The translations under genes and the position numbers were made by a program. This document shows positions 15,708 to 25,327 of a stretch of DNA of 38,465 bases, piece by piece; within the stretch, counting starts at the first letter, position 1, and each line of letters opens with the position of its first letter. The notes under the pieces were generated by a model, which worked only from the letters and a program-made list of their open reading frames with translations, did no database searches and was not told the origin of the DNA. The DNA is from Bacteroidales bacterium (GTDB lineage: Bacteria; Bacteroidota; Bacteroidia; Bacteroidales; UBA932): contig JAFZED010000079.1 of the NCBI GenBank assembly GCA_017560825.1, forward strand, positions 1-38,465, written 5' to 3'.

Positions 15708-16721
15708 TTACAGCATTGTTTCTACCCAGTGATATATCAAATATATCCTCTTTCGGAGCACATCCATATTCAAGGTCGAGACTTTGTCTCGGAGCTTGTT
15801 GTTGTTCATTGTGATTCCGGATGTGAACATTACCGACGGAATGCCGTTGTCAGCGAATATCTTCTGGTCGCTGAGCTTCCAGAAAAAGTCGGTGAACTGG
15901 CGGCTTCCGTAGTACGACAGACAGATGTCCAGGCCGATGTCGTAGGTGCTGTTGCAGGAGAAGAGAAGGTTTTTTCTGACCGCGTCAAGTGTCTGACTGC
16001 CAAGCATTAATATATAATCTTCTCTTCCTTTGGTGATGGGGGAGAGCGAACTGCCGATCTGGTCTATATTGACCATAAGCGTGATCTTGTCTTTGGTTAT
16101 CTTGCGGCCTGTGACCGGGTCTGTCAGCCTGCCTTCCTTGATGGATTTCCATAGGGCTGCAGATCCTGCCATATCCATTTCCTTTGCGTCAAGTCCTGCG
16201 AAGATGATGTTAGTGCCGAAGGTGCTGCCTACAGACTTCATTGCAGTGAACATTTCGGCCAGCAGGACTACTGCCGCTGTACCGGATGCGTTTGCGTCTG
16301 CACCAGGATAGGCCTTACCGTTCAGCACCCCGAGATGGTCGTAATGTGCAGCTATGATTATGTATTTGTCTGAAGGCTTTTTCAATGAGCCGGGGACCAT
16401 CCCTATTATGTTGTGGCCTGTGGTTCCGTTGGCAGTCTTGAAAGACTGGCTCCAGCTGCGGTCAAGGGGAATGAGTCCGACGTCTCTGAACTGTCTTGCA
16501 ATCCAGAATGCCGCCTCTGCCCCTCCTTGTGTACCGGTTCCTCTTCCGTGGCAAAGGGTGTCTGACAGAAAGCTTATATGGGATTCCATCTTTTCTGTCC
16601 AGATCATATTTCTCGCAGGCGCGTGTGGTGCCGTCTTGAAACTTTGAGCTGCAGCAGATACCGATGATAATGATAACATTATCATAAGAACTGTTTTCAA
16701 GACGTGATTTTTTCTTTGCAT
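15708..16721 (-). CDS. M28-family metallopeptidase with altered zinc-ligand region
   Basis: The 337-residue protein has a signal peptide (to about SAAAQ, residue 26) and an M28 aminopeptidase-like fold. Expected metal-site motifs are AHYDHLG (His126), GADANASG (Asp142), DAKEMDMAGS (Glu181) and NIDQIG (Asp220). The last zinc ligand of the family is a His shortly after a TxG motif; here that segment reads TSGITMNNNK (301-309 region) with Asn in place of His. It is therefore either an enzyme with an altered metal site or an inactive relative. It is probably periplasmic. It is divergent from the TPR gene, whose promoter reaches into its start region. Confidence 0.85.
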   Translation of the reverse strand: MQRKNHVLKTVLMIMLSLSSVSAAAQSFKTAPHAPARNMIWTEKMESHISFLSDTLCHGRGTGTQGGAEAAFWIARQFRDVGLIPLDRSWSQSFKTANGTTGHNIIGMVPGSLKKPSDKYIIIAAHYDHLGVLNGKAYPGADANASGTAAVVLLAEMFTAMKSVGSTFGTNIIFAGLDAKEMDMAGSAALWKSIKEGRLTDPVTGRKITKDKITLMVNIDQIGSSLSPITKGREDYILMLGSQTLDAVRKNLLFSCNSTYDIGLDICLSYYGSRQFTDFFWKLSDQKIFADNGIPSVMFTSGITMNNNKLRDKVSTLNMDVLRKRIYLIYHWVETML

Positions 16722-16745
16722 ACGCGCTGGAAATGCTTATATTTG
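16716..16745 (+). promoter_or_regulatory. Promoter of the TPR-led operon
   Basis: TTG at 16716-16718, 19 bases, then TATATTTG at 16738-16745. The -33 element lies inside the first codons of the divergent M28 gene. This leaves an untranslated leader of about 70 bases before the ATG at 16824. Confidence 0.65.
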
Positions 16746-16780
16746 TAAATTGGTCCGGTCCTGCTGCCGGTTTGGGCCGC

Positions 16781-16788
16781 CAAAATTA
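16781..16788 (-). promoter_or_regulatory. Possible -7 box of the M28 peptidase gene
   Basis: Minus-strand TAATTTTG fits TAnnTTTG. The nearest TTG is only 14 bases upstream, so the -33 element is not convincing. Confidence 0.35.
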
Positions 16789-16823
16789 GGAAAAATAGAT
16801 AACAACAGAAAATAAAAACATAT

Positions 16824-18842
16824 ATGAATCACCTTTTGAAGTTCCTTCTCGTCTCCTGCCTGATGATTCTGGCAGGCCTGCAGGACCTTCAGGCTCAATA
16901 CGATAAGGATGTTTTCTACTTCAGAGGAAGGCAGGCGCTTGCCGACGGCAAGTATGCCCTTGCCATAGAAAACTTCAACATACTCTCCCAGCTGGACACA
17001 GCCGACTACTACACCTTTTTCTTCAGAGGAATCGCCAAATACAACCTCGGCGACCTTCGAGGAGCAAAAAGGGACTTCGACCGTTCGGTGCGTATAAACC
17101 CTGTCTTTACGTCGGGATATCATTACAGAGGCATCACCGAAAGCCGTTTCGGCAACTACGACGCTGCCCTTGCCGACCTTCAGAGGGCCATTGACCTTCG
17201 CCCGGGCTACGAAGGAATATATTTCAGCAGGGGAGTGACCTATTTCCTTGCCCAGCAGTTCGAGACAGCCATCAAGGATTTCGACAAATATATCCGTAAG
17301 GAACCGAAGGACCCTTCGGCCTACCTCAACCGAGGCGCGAGCTACCTCTTCCTCGGCGACACCCTCAAGGCCGTGGCGGACTACAACAAGGCCATAAAGC
17401 TCGACCGCTTCGATCCGGAAGGATATGTAAGAAGAGGCCGCCTCTACGCTTCGCAGAAGAACTATGAACTTGCGATGGCGGATATGGACAAGGCCATAGA
17501 ACTCGATTCCACCAACACCTTCGCCTACTTCAACAGGGCCATTATGCACTACGAGCAGGAAAGGTACCAGGAGGCGATGAACGATCTGAACAGAGTGCTC
17601 GAGGATGAGCCTGGCAACGCGCTGACCCTCTACAACCGAGGTCTTATAAGCGCGCAGCTGGGTGCCTATGAGGACGCTCTCGAGGATATGGACAGGGTCC
17701 TGAACATAAATCCGGAGAATGTGCTTGCGTACTTCAACCGTGCTTCCATCTTCATCGAGCTGGGTATGTACCGCAATGCCCTGGAGGATTACGACAAGAC
17801 CATCGAACTCTATCCAGACTTTGCCAAAGCATATATGAACCGTTCATATGTCAAGAATCTCCTCGGCAGGCATAAGGAGGCACGCAGCGACTATGAGACA
17901 GCTCAGAAGAAGGTAGCAGAGTACCGTCAGCGTAATGTGACGGATGCCGGCTCCTTTGCAGACACGACCAAGAAGTACAGCGCTCTCCTGTCTCTTGATG
18001 CGGAATTTGCAAAGAAGGACTTCAATGATGAACTTCTCCAGCACCGTGACATCGACATAAGGCTCAGACCTCTCTACAAGTATGTGCTCACAGGAAAGAA
18101 GGATGAGACGAAATATGCCCTGGACCGTGGTTTCGAGCATCCTCTTATGTCAAGGTTCGAGAACTCTATGCCGGTGGGAGTGGACATCCTTGGACAGGAC
18201 GTTGTCCTTGCAGAGTCGGATCTTCAGGAGGTGGAATCCGCTGCCTGGTCCGGTGAGGTGACTTCTGGAAACCTCTTCCTGAGAGCTTTGTATGACTACA
18301 CAGGCAAGCAGTTCAACTCATCGCTTGCGTACTACTCGCAGGCGGTCGAGGACGCAGTTGAGGAAGGTGGTTATGAAAGCCTCTACTCGGCATTCTACAG
18401 ACTGAACAGGGGAGTGCTCCGTGCAGAGATGATCGAATTCATTTCGTCGATGGAGAGCAATGTCCAGGTCCTCTCGATGGATGATTCCGGAACGACCAGG
18501 GCGAGAGTGAAGGACCAGATCACACGTCAGTACGACTACACTGAGGCTATAGAGGATATGCAGAAGGCGGCAGAACTCGTGCCGAACCTGCCGTACGCCT
18601 ACTACAACCTCGGCAACCTGTACTGCCTGTCGTCGGAGCTGATAAATTCAATTGACAACTACACGAAAGCCATAGATCTGTACCCGTATATGGGAGACGC
18701 CTACTTCAACAGAGGACTGGTGCTCATCTACCTGAAAGACAAGGAAAAAGGTTGCATTGACCTTTCCCGTGCCGGAGAATTGGGAGTTCAGGATGCCTAT
18801 GGCGTGATAAAGAAATATTGTGAACAGGAAAATGAACAGTAA
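16824..18842 (+). CDS. Secreted TPR-repeat protein
   Basis: The 672-residue protein starts with a signal peptide (cleavage probably after LQAQ, residue 25). About nine tetratricopeptide repeats fill residues 30-360, each with the pattern A-Y-x-N-R-G/A...L-x-x-Y-x-x-A-x-x-D. A less repetitive middle (about 365-560) and two or three more repeats near the C-terminus (about 575-655) complete it. TPR arrays are protein-binding scaffolds; this one should act in the periplasm or at the outer membrane. It heads a long plus-strand run that includes murF, so a link to envelope assembly is possible but unproven. Its last codons overlap the start of the HAD gene. Confidence 0.88.
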   Translation: MNHLLKFLLVSCLMILAGLQDLQAQYDKDVFYFRGRQALADGKYALAIENFNILSQLDTADYYTFFFRGIAKYNLGDLRGAKRDFDRSVRINPVFTSGYHYRGITESRFGNYDAALADLQRAIDLRPGYEGIYFSRGVTYFLAQQFETAIKDFDKYIRKEPKDPSAYLNRGASYLFLGDTLKAVADYNKAIKLDRFDPEGYVRRGRLYASQKNYELAMADMDKAIELDSTNTFAYFNRAIMHYEQERYQEAMNDLNRVLEDEPGNALTLYNRGLISAQLGAYEDALEDMDRVLNINPENVLAYFNRASIFIELGMYRNALEDYDKTIELYPDFAKAYMNRSYVKNLLGRHKEARSDYETAQKKVAEYRQRNVTDAGSFADTTKKYSALLSLDAEFAKKDFNDELLQHRDIDIRLRPLYKYVLTGKKDETKYALDRGFEHPLMSRFENSMPVGVDILGQDVVLAESDLQEVESAAWSGEVTSGNLFLRALYDYTGKQFNSSLAYYSQAVEDAVEEGGYESLYSAFYRLNRGVLRAEMIEFISSMESNVQVLSMDDSGTTRARVKDQITRQYDYTEAIEDMQKAAELVPNLPYAYYNLGNLYCLSSELINSIDNYTKAIDLYPYMGDAYFNRGLVLIYLKDKEKGCIDLSRAGELGVQDAYGVIKKYCEQENEQ

Positions 18843-19467
18843 AAAGAATATAAAGGCGCTCATCTTTGATATGGGAGGCGTGCTTGTGGACCTTGACATC
18901 GAGGACTGCAAGAAGGCCTTCAAGGAGAGCCTGGGCTATCACAAGATCGATGACATCATCGATGCTTGCCATCAGAAGGGAATATACGGAGAGCTGGAGC
19001 AGGGACTGCTCACAGGAGATGAATTCAGGAGGATTGTACTTTCCGAGTCACGTCCCGGATCAAAGCCTGAGGATGTGGACAAATCGATGTACCACATCCT
19101 TGTGGGTATCGCTCCGGAAAAGGTCAGTCTGCTTAAGGATCTTTCTGCAGAGTACGACCTCTATCTTCTCAGCAACAACAACGAGATCTGCCTTCCTTGC
19201 GCGCGCGGTATGTTTGAGCAGGCCGGCATCCCTCTCGACAAGATCTTCAGAAAGTGTTTCTACTCGTTTGAGATGAAGGCTCTGAAGCCGTCAGAGTCAT
19301 TCTACAGAGCTGTGGTGGAGCAGATAGGCATCCCGTCGGAGCAGATGCTCTTCATTGATGACTCGATGGCAAATGTTGAAGGCTCGATCGCAGCAGGCCT
19401 TCCTGCCATATATTACAAACCAGGCACAGACCTCGGAGCTGTGATCGATAAAGCACTGGAGGACTAG
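18832..19467 (+). CDS. HAD-family phosphatase (YihX-like)
   Basis: I choose the ATG at 18832 (211 residues); an in-frame GTG four codons earlier is the alternative. Either start overlaps the TPR gene, implying translational coupling. Motif I is IFDMGGVLVD near residue 12, of the D-x-G type seen in YihX-like HAD enzymes, where Gly replaces the second Asp of the usual DxD. Motif II is LLSNNN near 117, the motif III Lys lies in ALKPSE near 145, and motif IV is FIDDS near 172. A small helical cap lies between motifs I and II. It likely dephosphorylates a sugar phosphate or similar small molecule in the cytoplasm. Confidence 0.88.
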   Translation: MNSKKNIKALIFDMGGVLVDLDIEDCKKAFKESLGYHKIDDIIDACHQKGIYGELEQGLLTGDEFRRIVLSESRPGSKPEDVDKSMYHILVGIAPEKVSLLKDLSAEYDLYLLSNNNEICLPCARGMFEQAGIPLDKIFRKCFYSFEMKALKPSESFYRAVVEQIGIPSEQMLFIDDSMANVEGSIAAGLPAIYYKPGTDLGAVIDKALED

Positions 19468-19469
19468 GG

Positions 19470-20264
19470 ATGATAAAGTTTATGAGCCTTTCCAGCGGAA
19501 GCTGCGGAAACTGCTATTATCTGGGTACTGAAAACGGGGGCATAATCATCGACGCCGGCGTAAGCCTGCGACGCCTCAAGAAGGTACTTCAGGAGTACGA
19601 TATGGATATGGATGCGTTCTCGGCTGTCCTGGTGACCCACGACCATCTTGACCATATCCGCCACCTCGGATCTTTCTGCAAGCGTCTCACAAAGCCGGTA
19701 TATACCGCCAAGACCATTCACGACGCCTTGGCAAGGCACACCTTCACAGCACCGACCATCGGTCCGTGCAGGCGTATCCTTGAGGAGGGCGAATGGAACG
19801 AGGTCGCAGGGATGAAGGTGAGGTACTTTGTCGTCCCTCACGACGCGACGCAGACGGTAGGATATGCGATCGAGGTCGACGGACGCAAGTTCGTGATAAT
19901 GACGGATATAGGAAGAATGACCGACGAGGCTGTGGAGTACGCCCGCCAGGCGGACACAGTGGTGATTGAGTCGAATTATGATATGGATATGCTGATGAGC
20001 GGCCCATATACCTACGAACTCAAGATGCGTATCGTACAGGGCTGCGGCCACCTAAGCAATGATGAATGTGCCTCTGCGCTCAAGCGCATATGGCACCCTG
20101 GCCTCCGTAACATATTCCTATGCCACCTCAGCGAGAACAACAACACGCACGAACTGGCGTACCGTTGCTCGATGGCGGCTCTGCAGGAGATCGGAGTTGA
20201 GAAGGGGACTGTAGCACTGCGCTGCCTGCCTCGTCAGTATCCTTCGCAAATGTTTGAATTATAA
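19470..20264 (+). CDS. MBL-fold metallohydrolase (YycJ/WalJ-like)
   Basis: This 264-residue metallo-beta-lactamase-fold protein begins SLSSGSCGNCYYLG and has the metal-binding HDHLDH motif near residue 54. Further ligands follow: the DIGRMTDE region, a SNYD motif, and LCHLSENNN near 213. The opening and the last motif are characteristic of the YycJ/VicX/WalJ branch. Firmicute members are encoded with the WalRK cell-wall regulators and act as nucleases; here there is no such neighbour. It begins two bases after the HAD stop, so it belongs to the same operon. It lacks a signal peptide and should be cytoplasmic. Confidence 0.9.
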   Translation: MIKFMSLSSGSCGNCYYLGTENGGIIIDAGVSLRRLKKVLQEYDMDMDAFSAVLVTHDHLDHIRHLGSFCKRLTKPVYTAKTIHDALARHTFTAPTIGPCRRILEEGEWNEVAGMKVRYFVVPHDATQTVGYAIEVDGRKFVIMTDIGRMTDEAVEYARQADTVVIESNYDMDMLMSGPYTYELKMRIVQGCGHLSNDECASALKRIWHPGLRNIFLCHLSENNNTHELAYRCSMAALQEIGVEKGTVALRCLPRQYPSQMFEL

Positions 20265-20270
20265 TTTATT

Positions 20271-21158
20271 ATGAAAGAGAATCACAATAAAAACCTTACA
20301 CCGGAACTTCGTGAAAGACTCTCGAAGATCAGGCATCTCGCCCTTGATATGGATGGAACCATCTATCTGGGCAGCACTCTTTTCCCTTACACCTTGAAGT
20401 TCCTTGCGGATATGAAGGAGGCCGGCATAGGCTATTCTTTCCTTACCAACAACCCGTCGCGTTCGGTGGCGGACTATCTCAAGAAACTTGAAGGTCTGGG
20501 AATCCAGGCTGATGAGGAAAATATGTACACGACTTCGCTGGCTGCTATCGACTACATCAAGACTCATTATCCTGAGGCTAAGCGCCTCTTCCTGCTTGGA
20601 ACCCCAAGTATGATCTCGCAGTTCGAGAAGGCAGGATTCGAGTCTTGCGCGGATGATCCGGATGACGTTCCGGATGTTCTGGTTGTGGCCTTCGATATGA
20701 CCTTGAACTACCAGAGACTTTGCCGTGCAGCCTGGTGGGCTTCGCAGGGAGTTCCGTACATCGCTACCAATCCTGACAGAGTCTGCCCTACGGACCAGAA
20801 GGTGGTGCTTGTGGACTGCGGATCTATGTGCAAGTGCATAGAACACGCGACCGGAAGGCAGCCTGACATCACTCTGGGCAAGCCTGACCCTAATATGCTT
20901 TACGGCATTATGGAACGCCTTGATCTCAAGCCTGAAGAGGTTGCGATGGTCGGAGACCGTATATATACCGACACGGCCACAGCCCACAACGCAGGCGCCT
21001 TCGGCGTGCTTGTCCTTTCCGGTGAGACTACCCTTGAGGTGGTTGACAAGGTAGCAGAGGATGCAAGAAACAATCCGGCTCCGGAATTCTTCCCGCCTGA
21101 CCTTGTCTGCAGAGATGTCAAGGAACTCGGAGAATTATTGATTGAAAGCAGAAAATAA
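20271..21158 (+). CDS. HAD-IIA family phosphatase (NagD/PNPase-like)
   Basis: The 295-residue product has HAD motif I LALDMDGTIYLG near residue 23, motif II FLTNNPSRS near 60, the Lys of motif III in LGKPDPNM near 203, and motif IV MVGDRIYTDTATAHNAG near 223. A large C2-type cap lies between motifs II and III, as in NagD and p-nitrophenyl phosphatases. These clear small phosphorylated metabolites. The gene starts seven bases after the WalJ-like gene stop. Confidence 0.9.
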   Translation: MKENHNKNLTPELRERLSKIRHLALDMDGTIYLGSTLFPYTLKFLADMKEAGIGYSFLTNNPSRSVADYLKKLEGLGIQADEENMYTTSLAAIDYIKTHYPEAKRLFLLGTPSMISQFEKAGFESCADDPDDVPDVLVVAFDMTLNYQRLCRAAWWASQGVPYIATNPDRVCPTDQKVVLVDCGSMCKCIEHATGRQPDITLGKPDPNMLYGIMERLDLKPEEVAMVGDRIYTDTATAHNAGAFGVLVLSGETTLEVVDKVAEDARNNPAPEFFPPDLVCRDVKELGELLIESRK

Positions 21159-21177
21159 CTGATAACCCAACACTTAT

Positions 21178-23496
21178 ATGAAACTAAAAAACTTATTTAT
21201 CTATTGCGCAGCTGCAGTAATCGCTGCATCTTGCTGCTGTAAGACATCTGTTGCCCCTGCAATCCCGCAGGACAAGGAAATCGAAGCGAAGATTGAGAAG
21301 ATTCTCAAAAGAATGACACTTGAGGAGAAAGTCGGTCAGATGACTCAGATCACTGCAACAGCTCTCGCAAACGGCGTCGAGCTTACTCCTGCAGGTGACT
21401 CTATCCTCAGAACCTACAAGATCGGTTCTGTACTCAACACCCTTGCAGATTGCGCTCAGACTCCTGAGGCTTTCAACAACTTCATCAAGGAAGTGAACCG
21501 TATCTCTCTTGAAGAGACAGGCATCCCTACTCTTTATGGTCTTGACCATATCCACGGAACATCATATGTTCTCGGAGGTATCCTTTTCCCTCAGGAAATC
21601 AACATCGCTGCATCTTTCAACAGAGAGCACGCCTACAATATGGGTGCTGTGACTGCCTATGAGAGCCGCGCTGCAAACGTTCCTTGGACTTTCTCTCCTA
21701 CAATGGACCTCGGACGCAATCCTGAGTGGCCACGTATGTGGGAAAGCTTCGGTGAGGACACTTACCTCAATGCACAGATGGCTGTGGCTGAGGTGAAGGG
21801 TATGCAGGGTGATGACCCTAACCACGTCGGACCTTTCAACATCGCCGCTTGTGCAAAGCACTTTATGGGTTACGGTGTGCCTGTAACAGGCCAGGACCGT
21901 ACTCCTGCTTCAATTGCTGCGTCAGAGCTTCGTGAGAAGCATTTCGAGCCTTTCAAGGAGGCTATGAATGCAGGCGCCCTCACAATTATGGTTAACTCTG
22001 CAAGCAACAACGGTGTTCCGTTCCACTGCAACACAGAGCTCCTTACCCAGTGGGTGAAGGAAGACCTGAACTGGGACGGTATGATCGTTACAGACTGGGC
22101 TGACATCAACAACCTCTACACTCGTGAGCGTGTCGCTTCATCGAAGAAGGAGGCTGTGAAGCTCGCAATCAATGCAGGTATCGATATGGCAATGGTTCCT
22201 TATGAGTGCCAGTTTGCAATCGACCTCAAGGAACTCGTTGAGGAAGGTGAGGTTCCTATGTCAAGAGTTGATGACGCCGTTCGCCGTATCCTCCGTCTGA
22301 AGTTCCGTCTCGGTCTCTTCGACCAGCCTGACACTCTTCTTGAGGACTATCCTGAGTTCGGCAGCGAGGCTCACGCAAAGCTCGCTTACGAGGCTGCATT
22401 GGAGTCAGAGGTTCTCTTGAAGAACAACGGAATCCTTCCTTTGAAGAAGGATCTCAAGATCCTCGTTACCGGTCCTAACGCAAACTCAATCAGAACACTC
22501 AACGGTGGCTGGTCATACACTTGGCAGGGTCACGGAGCGTCAATCCCTGCATTCACAGACAAGTACAACACTATCTATGAGGCTCTCGATGCGAAGTTTG
22601 ACAATGTTACATATGTACCAGGCGTAGAGTACGACCTTATGACTCCTAACTGGAAGCACGACGAGGCTACAAGCATCAAGGAGGCCGTAAGAGCTGCAAG
22701 ACAGTCTGACGTAATCATCACTTGTATCGGTGAGAACACTTATTGCGAGACTCCTGGTAATGACGAGGATATGGATCTTTCTGAGAATCAGAAGAAGCTT
22801 GTGAAGGCTCTTGCTGAGACAGGTCGTCCAATCGTGTTCGTCCTCAACGAGGGCCGTCCACGTATTATCAGCGACATCGAGCCTCTTGCAACAGCTGTTG
22901 TTGACATCCTCCTCCCGGGTAACTATGGTGCAGATGCTCTTGCAACCCTCCTCGCAGGTGAGGAGAACTTCAGCGGAAAGCTTCCTTTCACTTATCCTAA
23001 GTACACAAACAAGTTCGCAGTTTACGATTACAAGCCGGCAGAGAACCAGACTACAATGTTCGGTGTGTACAACTACGACGCAGTTATGGATGTTCAGTGG
23101 CCATTCGGACACGGTCTCAGCTACACAACATTCGAGTACTCGAATATGACAGTTTCTGCAACTGAGTTCGATTCTGACGACGTGCTTAAGGTGACTGTTG
23201 ACGTTACAAACACAGGCAAGGTTGCAGGTAAGGAGAGCGTCCTTCTCTTCTCTACAGATATGTACGCAAGCTCAACTCCTGACGTTCGCCGTCTCCGCGC
23301 ATTCGACAAGGTCGAGCTCGCTCCGGGTGAGACCAAGACTGTAACCCTCCAGGTGACTGCCAAGGATCTCGCATTCGTGAACTACTACGGCAAGTGGACT
23401 CTCGAGGCAGGTGACTTCGCACTTTCAGTGGGTGGTCTCAGCCAGATGATCAAGTGTACCGAGACCATCGTTTGGGAGCAGCCTAACATTGACTAA
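21178..23496 (+). CDS. Glycoside hydrolase family 3 beta-glucosidase-type lipoprotein
   Basis: The 772-residue protein begins with a lipoprotein-like signal (AASC, Cys19), so it is probably anchored in the outer membrane or periplasm. The GH3 TIM-barrel domain (about 35-390) contains [24 protein letters not shown], the KHFMGYG motif (Lys227-His228), and the nucleophile Asp306 in GMIVTDW. The alpha/beta sandwich domain (about 400-620) contains [10 protein letters not shown] fibronectin type III-like domain closes the C-terminus. It should release terminal beta-linked glucose or a related sugar from oligosaccharides. Codon choice is more restricted than in its neighbours, suggesting high expression. 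It follows the HAD-IIA gene by 19 bases. Confidence 0.93.
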   Translation: MKLKNLFIYCAAAVIAASCCCKTSVAPAIPQDKEIEAKIEKILKRMTLEEKVGQMTQITATALANGVELTPAGDSILRTYKIGSVLNTLADCAQTPEAFNNFIKEVNRISLEETGIPTLYGLDHIHGTSYVLGGILFPQEINIAASFNREHAYNMGAVTAYESRAANVPWTFSPTMDLGRNPEWPRMWESFGEDTYLNAQMAVAEVKGMQGDDPNHVGPFNIAACAKHFMGYGVPVTGQDRTPASIAASELREKHFEPFKEAMNAGALTIMVNSASNNGVPFHCNTELLTQWVKEDLNWDGMIVTDWADINNLYTRERVASSKKEAVKLAINAGIDMAMVPYECQFAIDLKELVEEGEVPMSRVDDAVRRILRLKFRLGLFDQPDTLLEDYPEFGSEAHAKLAYEAALESEVLLKNNGILPLKKDLKILVTGPNANSIRTLNGGWSYTWQGHGASIPAFTDKYNTIYEALDAKFDNVTYVPGVEYDLMTPNWKHDEATSIKEAVRAARQSDVIITCIGENTYCETPGNDEDMDLSENQKKLVKALAETGRPIVFVLNEGRPRIISDIEPLATAVVDILLPGNYGADALATLLAGEENFSGKLPFTYPKYTNKFAVYDYKPAENQTTMFGVYNYDAVMDVQWPFGHGLSYTTFEYSNMTVSATEFDSDDVLKVTVDVTNTGKVAGKESVLLFSTDMYASSTPDVRRLRAFDKVELAPGETKTVTLQVTAKDLAFVNYYGKWTLEAGDFALSVGGLSQMIKCTETIVWEQPNID

Positions 23497-23501
23497 GACT
23501 T

Positions 23502-23933
23502 ATGAAAGTAAAGATTGTAAACAAATCAGCTTGGCCAACTCCTGCATATGCGACTGAAAAGTCTGCCGGAATGGACCTCAAGGCTGACATCACAGAGCCG
23601 GTTACTCTCGGACCTCTTGAGAGGGCTATGATACCTACAGGCCTTTACCTTGCGCTTCCTGACGGAACGGAAGCGCAGGTACGACCTCGAAGCGGTCTTG
23701 CAGCCAAGTACGGCATCTCGGTGCTGAATTCTCCCGGCACTATCGATGCTGATTACAGAGGCGAGGTGAGAGTGATCCTTGTGAACCTTTCCAACGAGCC
23801 TTTCGTGATCAATCCGGGTGAGAGAATCGCCCAGATGGTCGTGGCAAGGTATGAAAAGGTAGAGTGGGATGAGGTCGAGGTGCTCGATGAAACAGAAAGA
23901 GGTGCCGGCGGCTTCGGCAGTACCGGACGATAA
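23502..23933 (+). CDS. dut: dUTP diphosphatase
   Basis: At 143 residues this is a full-length trimeric dUTPase. It hydrolyses dUTP to dUMP, keeping uracil out of DNA and supplying thymidylate synthesis. The five family motifs are present: [34 protein letters not shown] and the C-terminal [11 protein letters not shown] arm that closes over the active site. It starts five bases after the GH3 stop. A hairpin follows before murF. Confidence 0.97.
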   Translation: MKVKIVNKSAWPTPAYATEKSAGMDLKADITEPVTLGPLERAMIPTGLYLALPDGTEAQVRPRSGLAAKYGISVLNSPGTIDADYRGEVRVILVNLSNEPFVINPGERIAQMVVARYEKVEWDEVEVLDETERGAGGFGSTGR

Positions 23934-23945
23934 CTTATAAATGAT

Positions 23946-23975
23946 ATATCCCCGGCTGGTCCGGGGATATTGTTT
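23946..23975 (+). terminator. Hairpin between dut and murF
   Basis: A perfect ten-base stem, ATATCCCCGG (23946-23955) with CCGGGGATAT (23961-23970), has a five-base loop and is followed by TGTTTC. The T run is poor, so it may be a weak terminator, an attenuator or an RNA-processing site. Confidence 0.6.
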
Positions 23976-23980
23976 CAATT

Positions 23981-25327
23981 ATGATTATATTAGATATCTA
24001 CAAAAAGTTTCTTGAATGCGGTGTCGTGACTACAGACAGCCGCGCAATCAAGGGCGGAGAGATGTTCTTTGCCCTGAAGGGTGATAATTTTGACGGCAAT
24101 GAGTATGCACTCAAGGCATTGGAAGCAGGTGCTGCTTATTCTGTCGTTAATGCAGAAGGCCCTGCAGGTGGGTCTGATGATCCTCGTCTGATCAAGGTGG
24201 AGGACACGCTCAAGACCTTGCAGGAACTTGCCAGATGGCACAGGTCTATGACTATAGTCGACGGAAAGCCTTTGACAGTCATCGCTCTGACAGGAACAAA
24301 CGGAAAGACTACCACCAAGGAACTCATACGAGAGGTCCTTTCGGTCAAGTATTGCGTTACAGCGACAGAAGGCAACCTGAACAACAGTATCGGTGTTCCT
24401 CTTACCCTCCTGAAGATCAATCCTCAGACTCAGCTTGCAGTCGTGGAGATGGGTGCAAGTCATCCGGGAGACATCAAGGAACTCGTGGATATCGCACTTC
24501 CTAATTACGGCCTTGTGACTAATGTGGGCAAGGCACACCTTCTTGGTTTCGGCAGCTTTGAGGGAGTGAAGAGCACCAAGGGTGAACTTTACGACTATCT
24601 TCGCCGAACTTCGGACAAGGTGTTCCTGAATGTGGACAATCCGCATCTGTGTCAGATGGCTTCTGAGCGTAACCTCCAGTCCGATCCGGAGCGTCCGTAC
24701 TCTCTCATATTGCCATATGGACTTGACTATTCAGGCGCTAAGGTGCTGCCTTCATCTCCGGAATATCCTTACCTGCGCATCGACCTTGACGGCCGTGTCA
24801 TCGCCACAAATCTAGTGGGGGCGTACAACGCCGATAACGTGATGGCGGCTCTAGCAGTGGGAGAGTATTTCGGTGTTTCAAGAGAGGAGGCTGTGAAGGC
24901 TGTTGAGGCCTATGTGCCTTCAAATAACCGTTCGCAGATGGTCAAGACAGAACGTAACACCCTTATTGTGGACGCATACAATGCCAATCCTACAAGTATG
25001 GCTGCTGCATTGTCAAACTTTGCAAATGTGCAGTCTGACAGCAAGGTGGCTATGCTCGGAGATATGCTTGAGCTTGGAGCAGACTCGGTGGCTGAGCACG
25101 TCAAGGTGGTGGGCCTTGCCGTAGAGACAGGCCTTTCTGAGGTTTGTTTTGTCGGATCGGAGTTTGAGAAGGCCTTGAAAGAGGTCGAGCATCCTGCCGG
25201 TTACAGAAGCTTCCAGACTTCACAAGAACTGGCCGACTATCTGAAGTTAGCCAGTGTATCAGGTTCTGTAGTTCTTATCAAGGGATCCCGAGGAACAAGA
25301 ATGGAAAAGGTTATAGAGACTCTATAA
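23981..25327 (+). CDS. murF: UDP-N-acetylmuramoyl-tripeptide--D-alanyl-D-alanine ligase
   Basis: The 448-residue Mur ligase adds D-Ala-D-Ala to UDP-MurNAc-tripeptide, the last cytoplasmic step of the peptidoglycan nucleotide precursor. The N-terminal substrate domain carries TTDSRAIKGGEMFFALKG, typical of MurF. The ATP-binding domain has ALTGTNGKTTTKE near residue 101, and the C-terminal domain begins around NNRSQM near 315 with DAYNANPTSM. A 47-base gap with a hairpin separates it from dut. Its last six bases overlap the convergent PAP2 gene. Confidence 0.97.
   Translation: MIILDIYKKFLECGVVTTDSRAIKGGEMFFALKGDNFDGNEYALKALEAGAAYSVVNAEGPAGGSDDPRLIKVEDTLKTLQELARWHRSMTIVDGKPLTVIALTGTNGKTTTKELIREVLSVKYCVTATEGNLNNSIGVPLTLLKINPQTQLAVVEMGASHPGDIKELVDIALPNYGLVTNVGKAHLLGFGSFEGVKSTKGELYDYLRRTSDKVFLNVDNPHLCQMASERNLQSDPERPYSLILPYGLDYSGAKVLPSSPEYPYLRIDLDGRVIATNLVGAYNADNVMAALAVGEYFGVSREEAVKAVEAYVPSNNRSQMVKTERNTLIVDAYNANPTSMAAALSNFANVQSDSKVAMLGDMLELGADSVAEHVKVVGLAVETGLSEVCFVGSEFEKALKEVEHPAGYRSFQTSQELADYLKLASVSGSVVLIKGSRGTRMEKVIETL

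Noticed and set aside
16737-17549. 270-codon minus-strand frame opposite the TPR gene
   Set aside because: It mirrors the repeats of the TPR coding strand and has no domain of its own.
19464-20987. Minus-strand frames opposite the WalJ-like and HAD-IIA genes
   Set aside because: The opposite strand carries complete enzyme motifs, so these are shadows.
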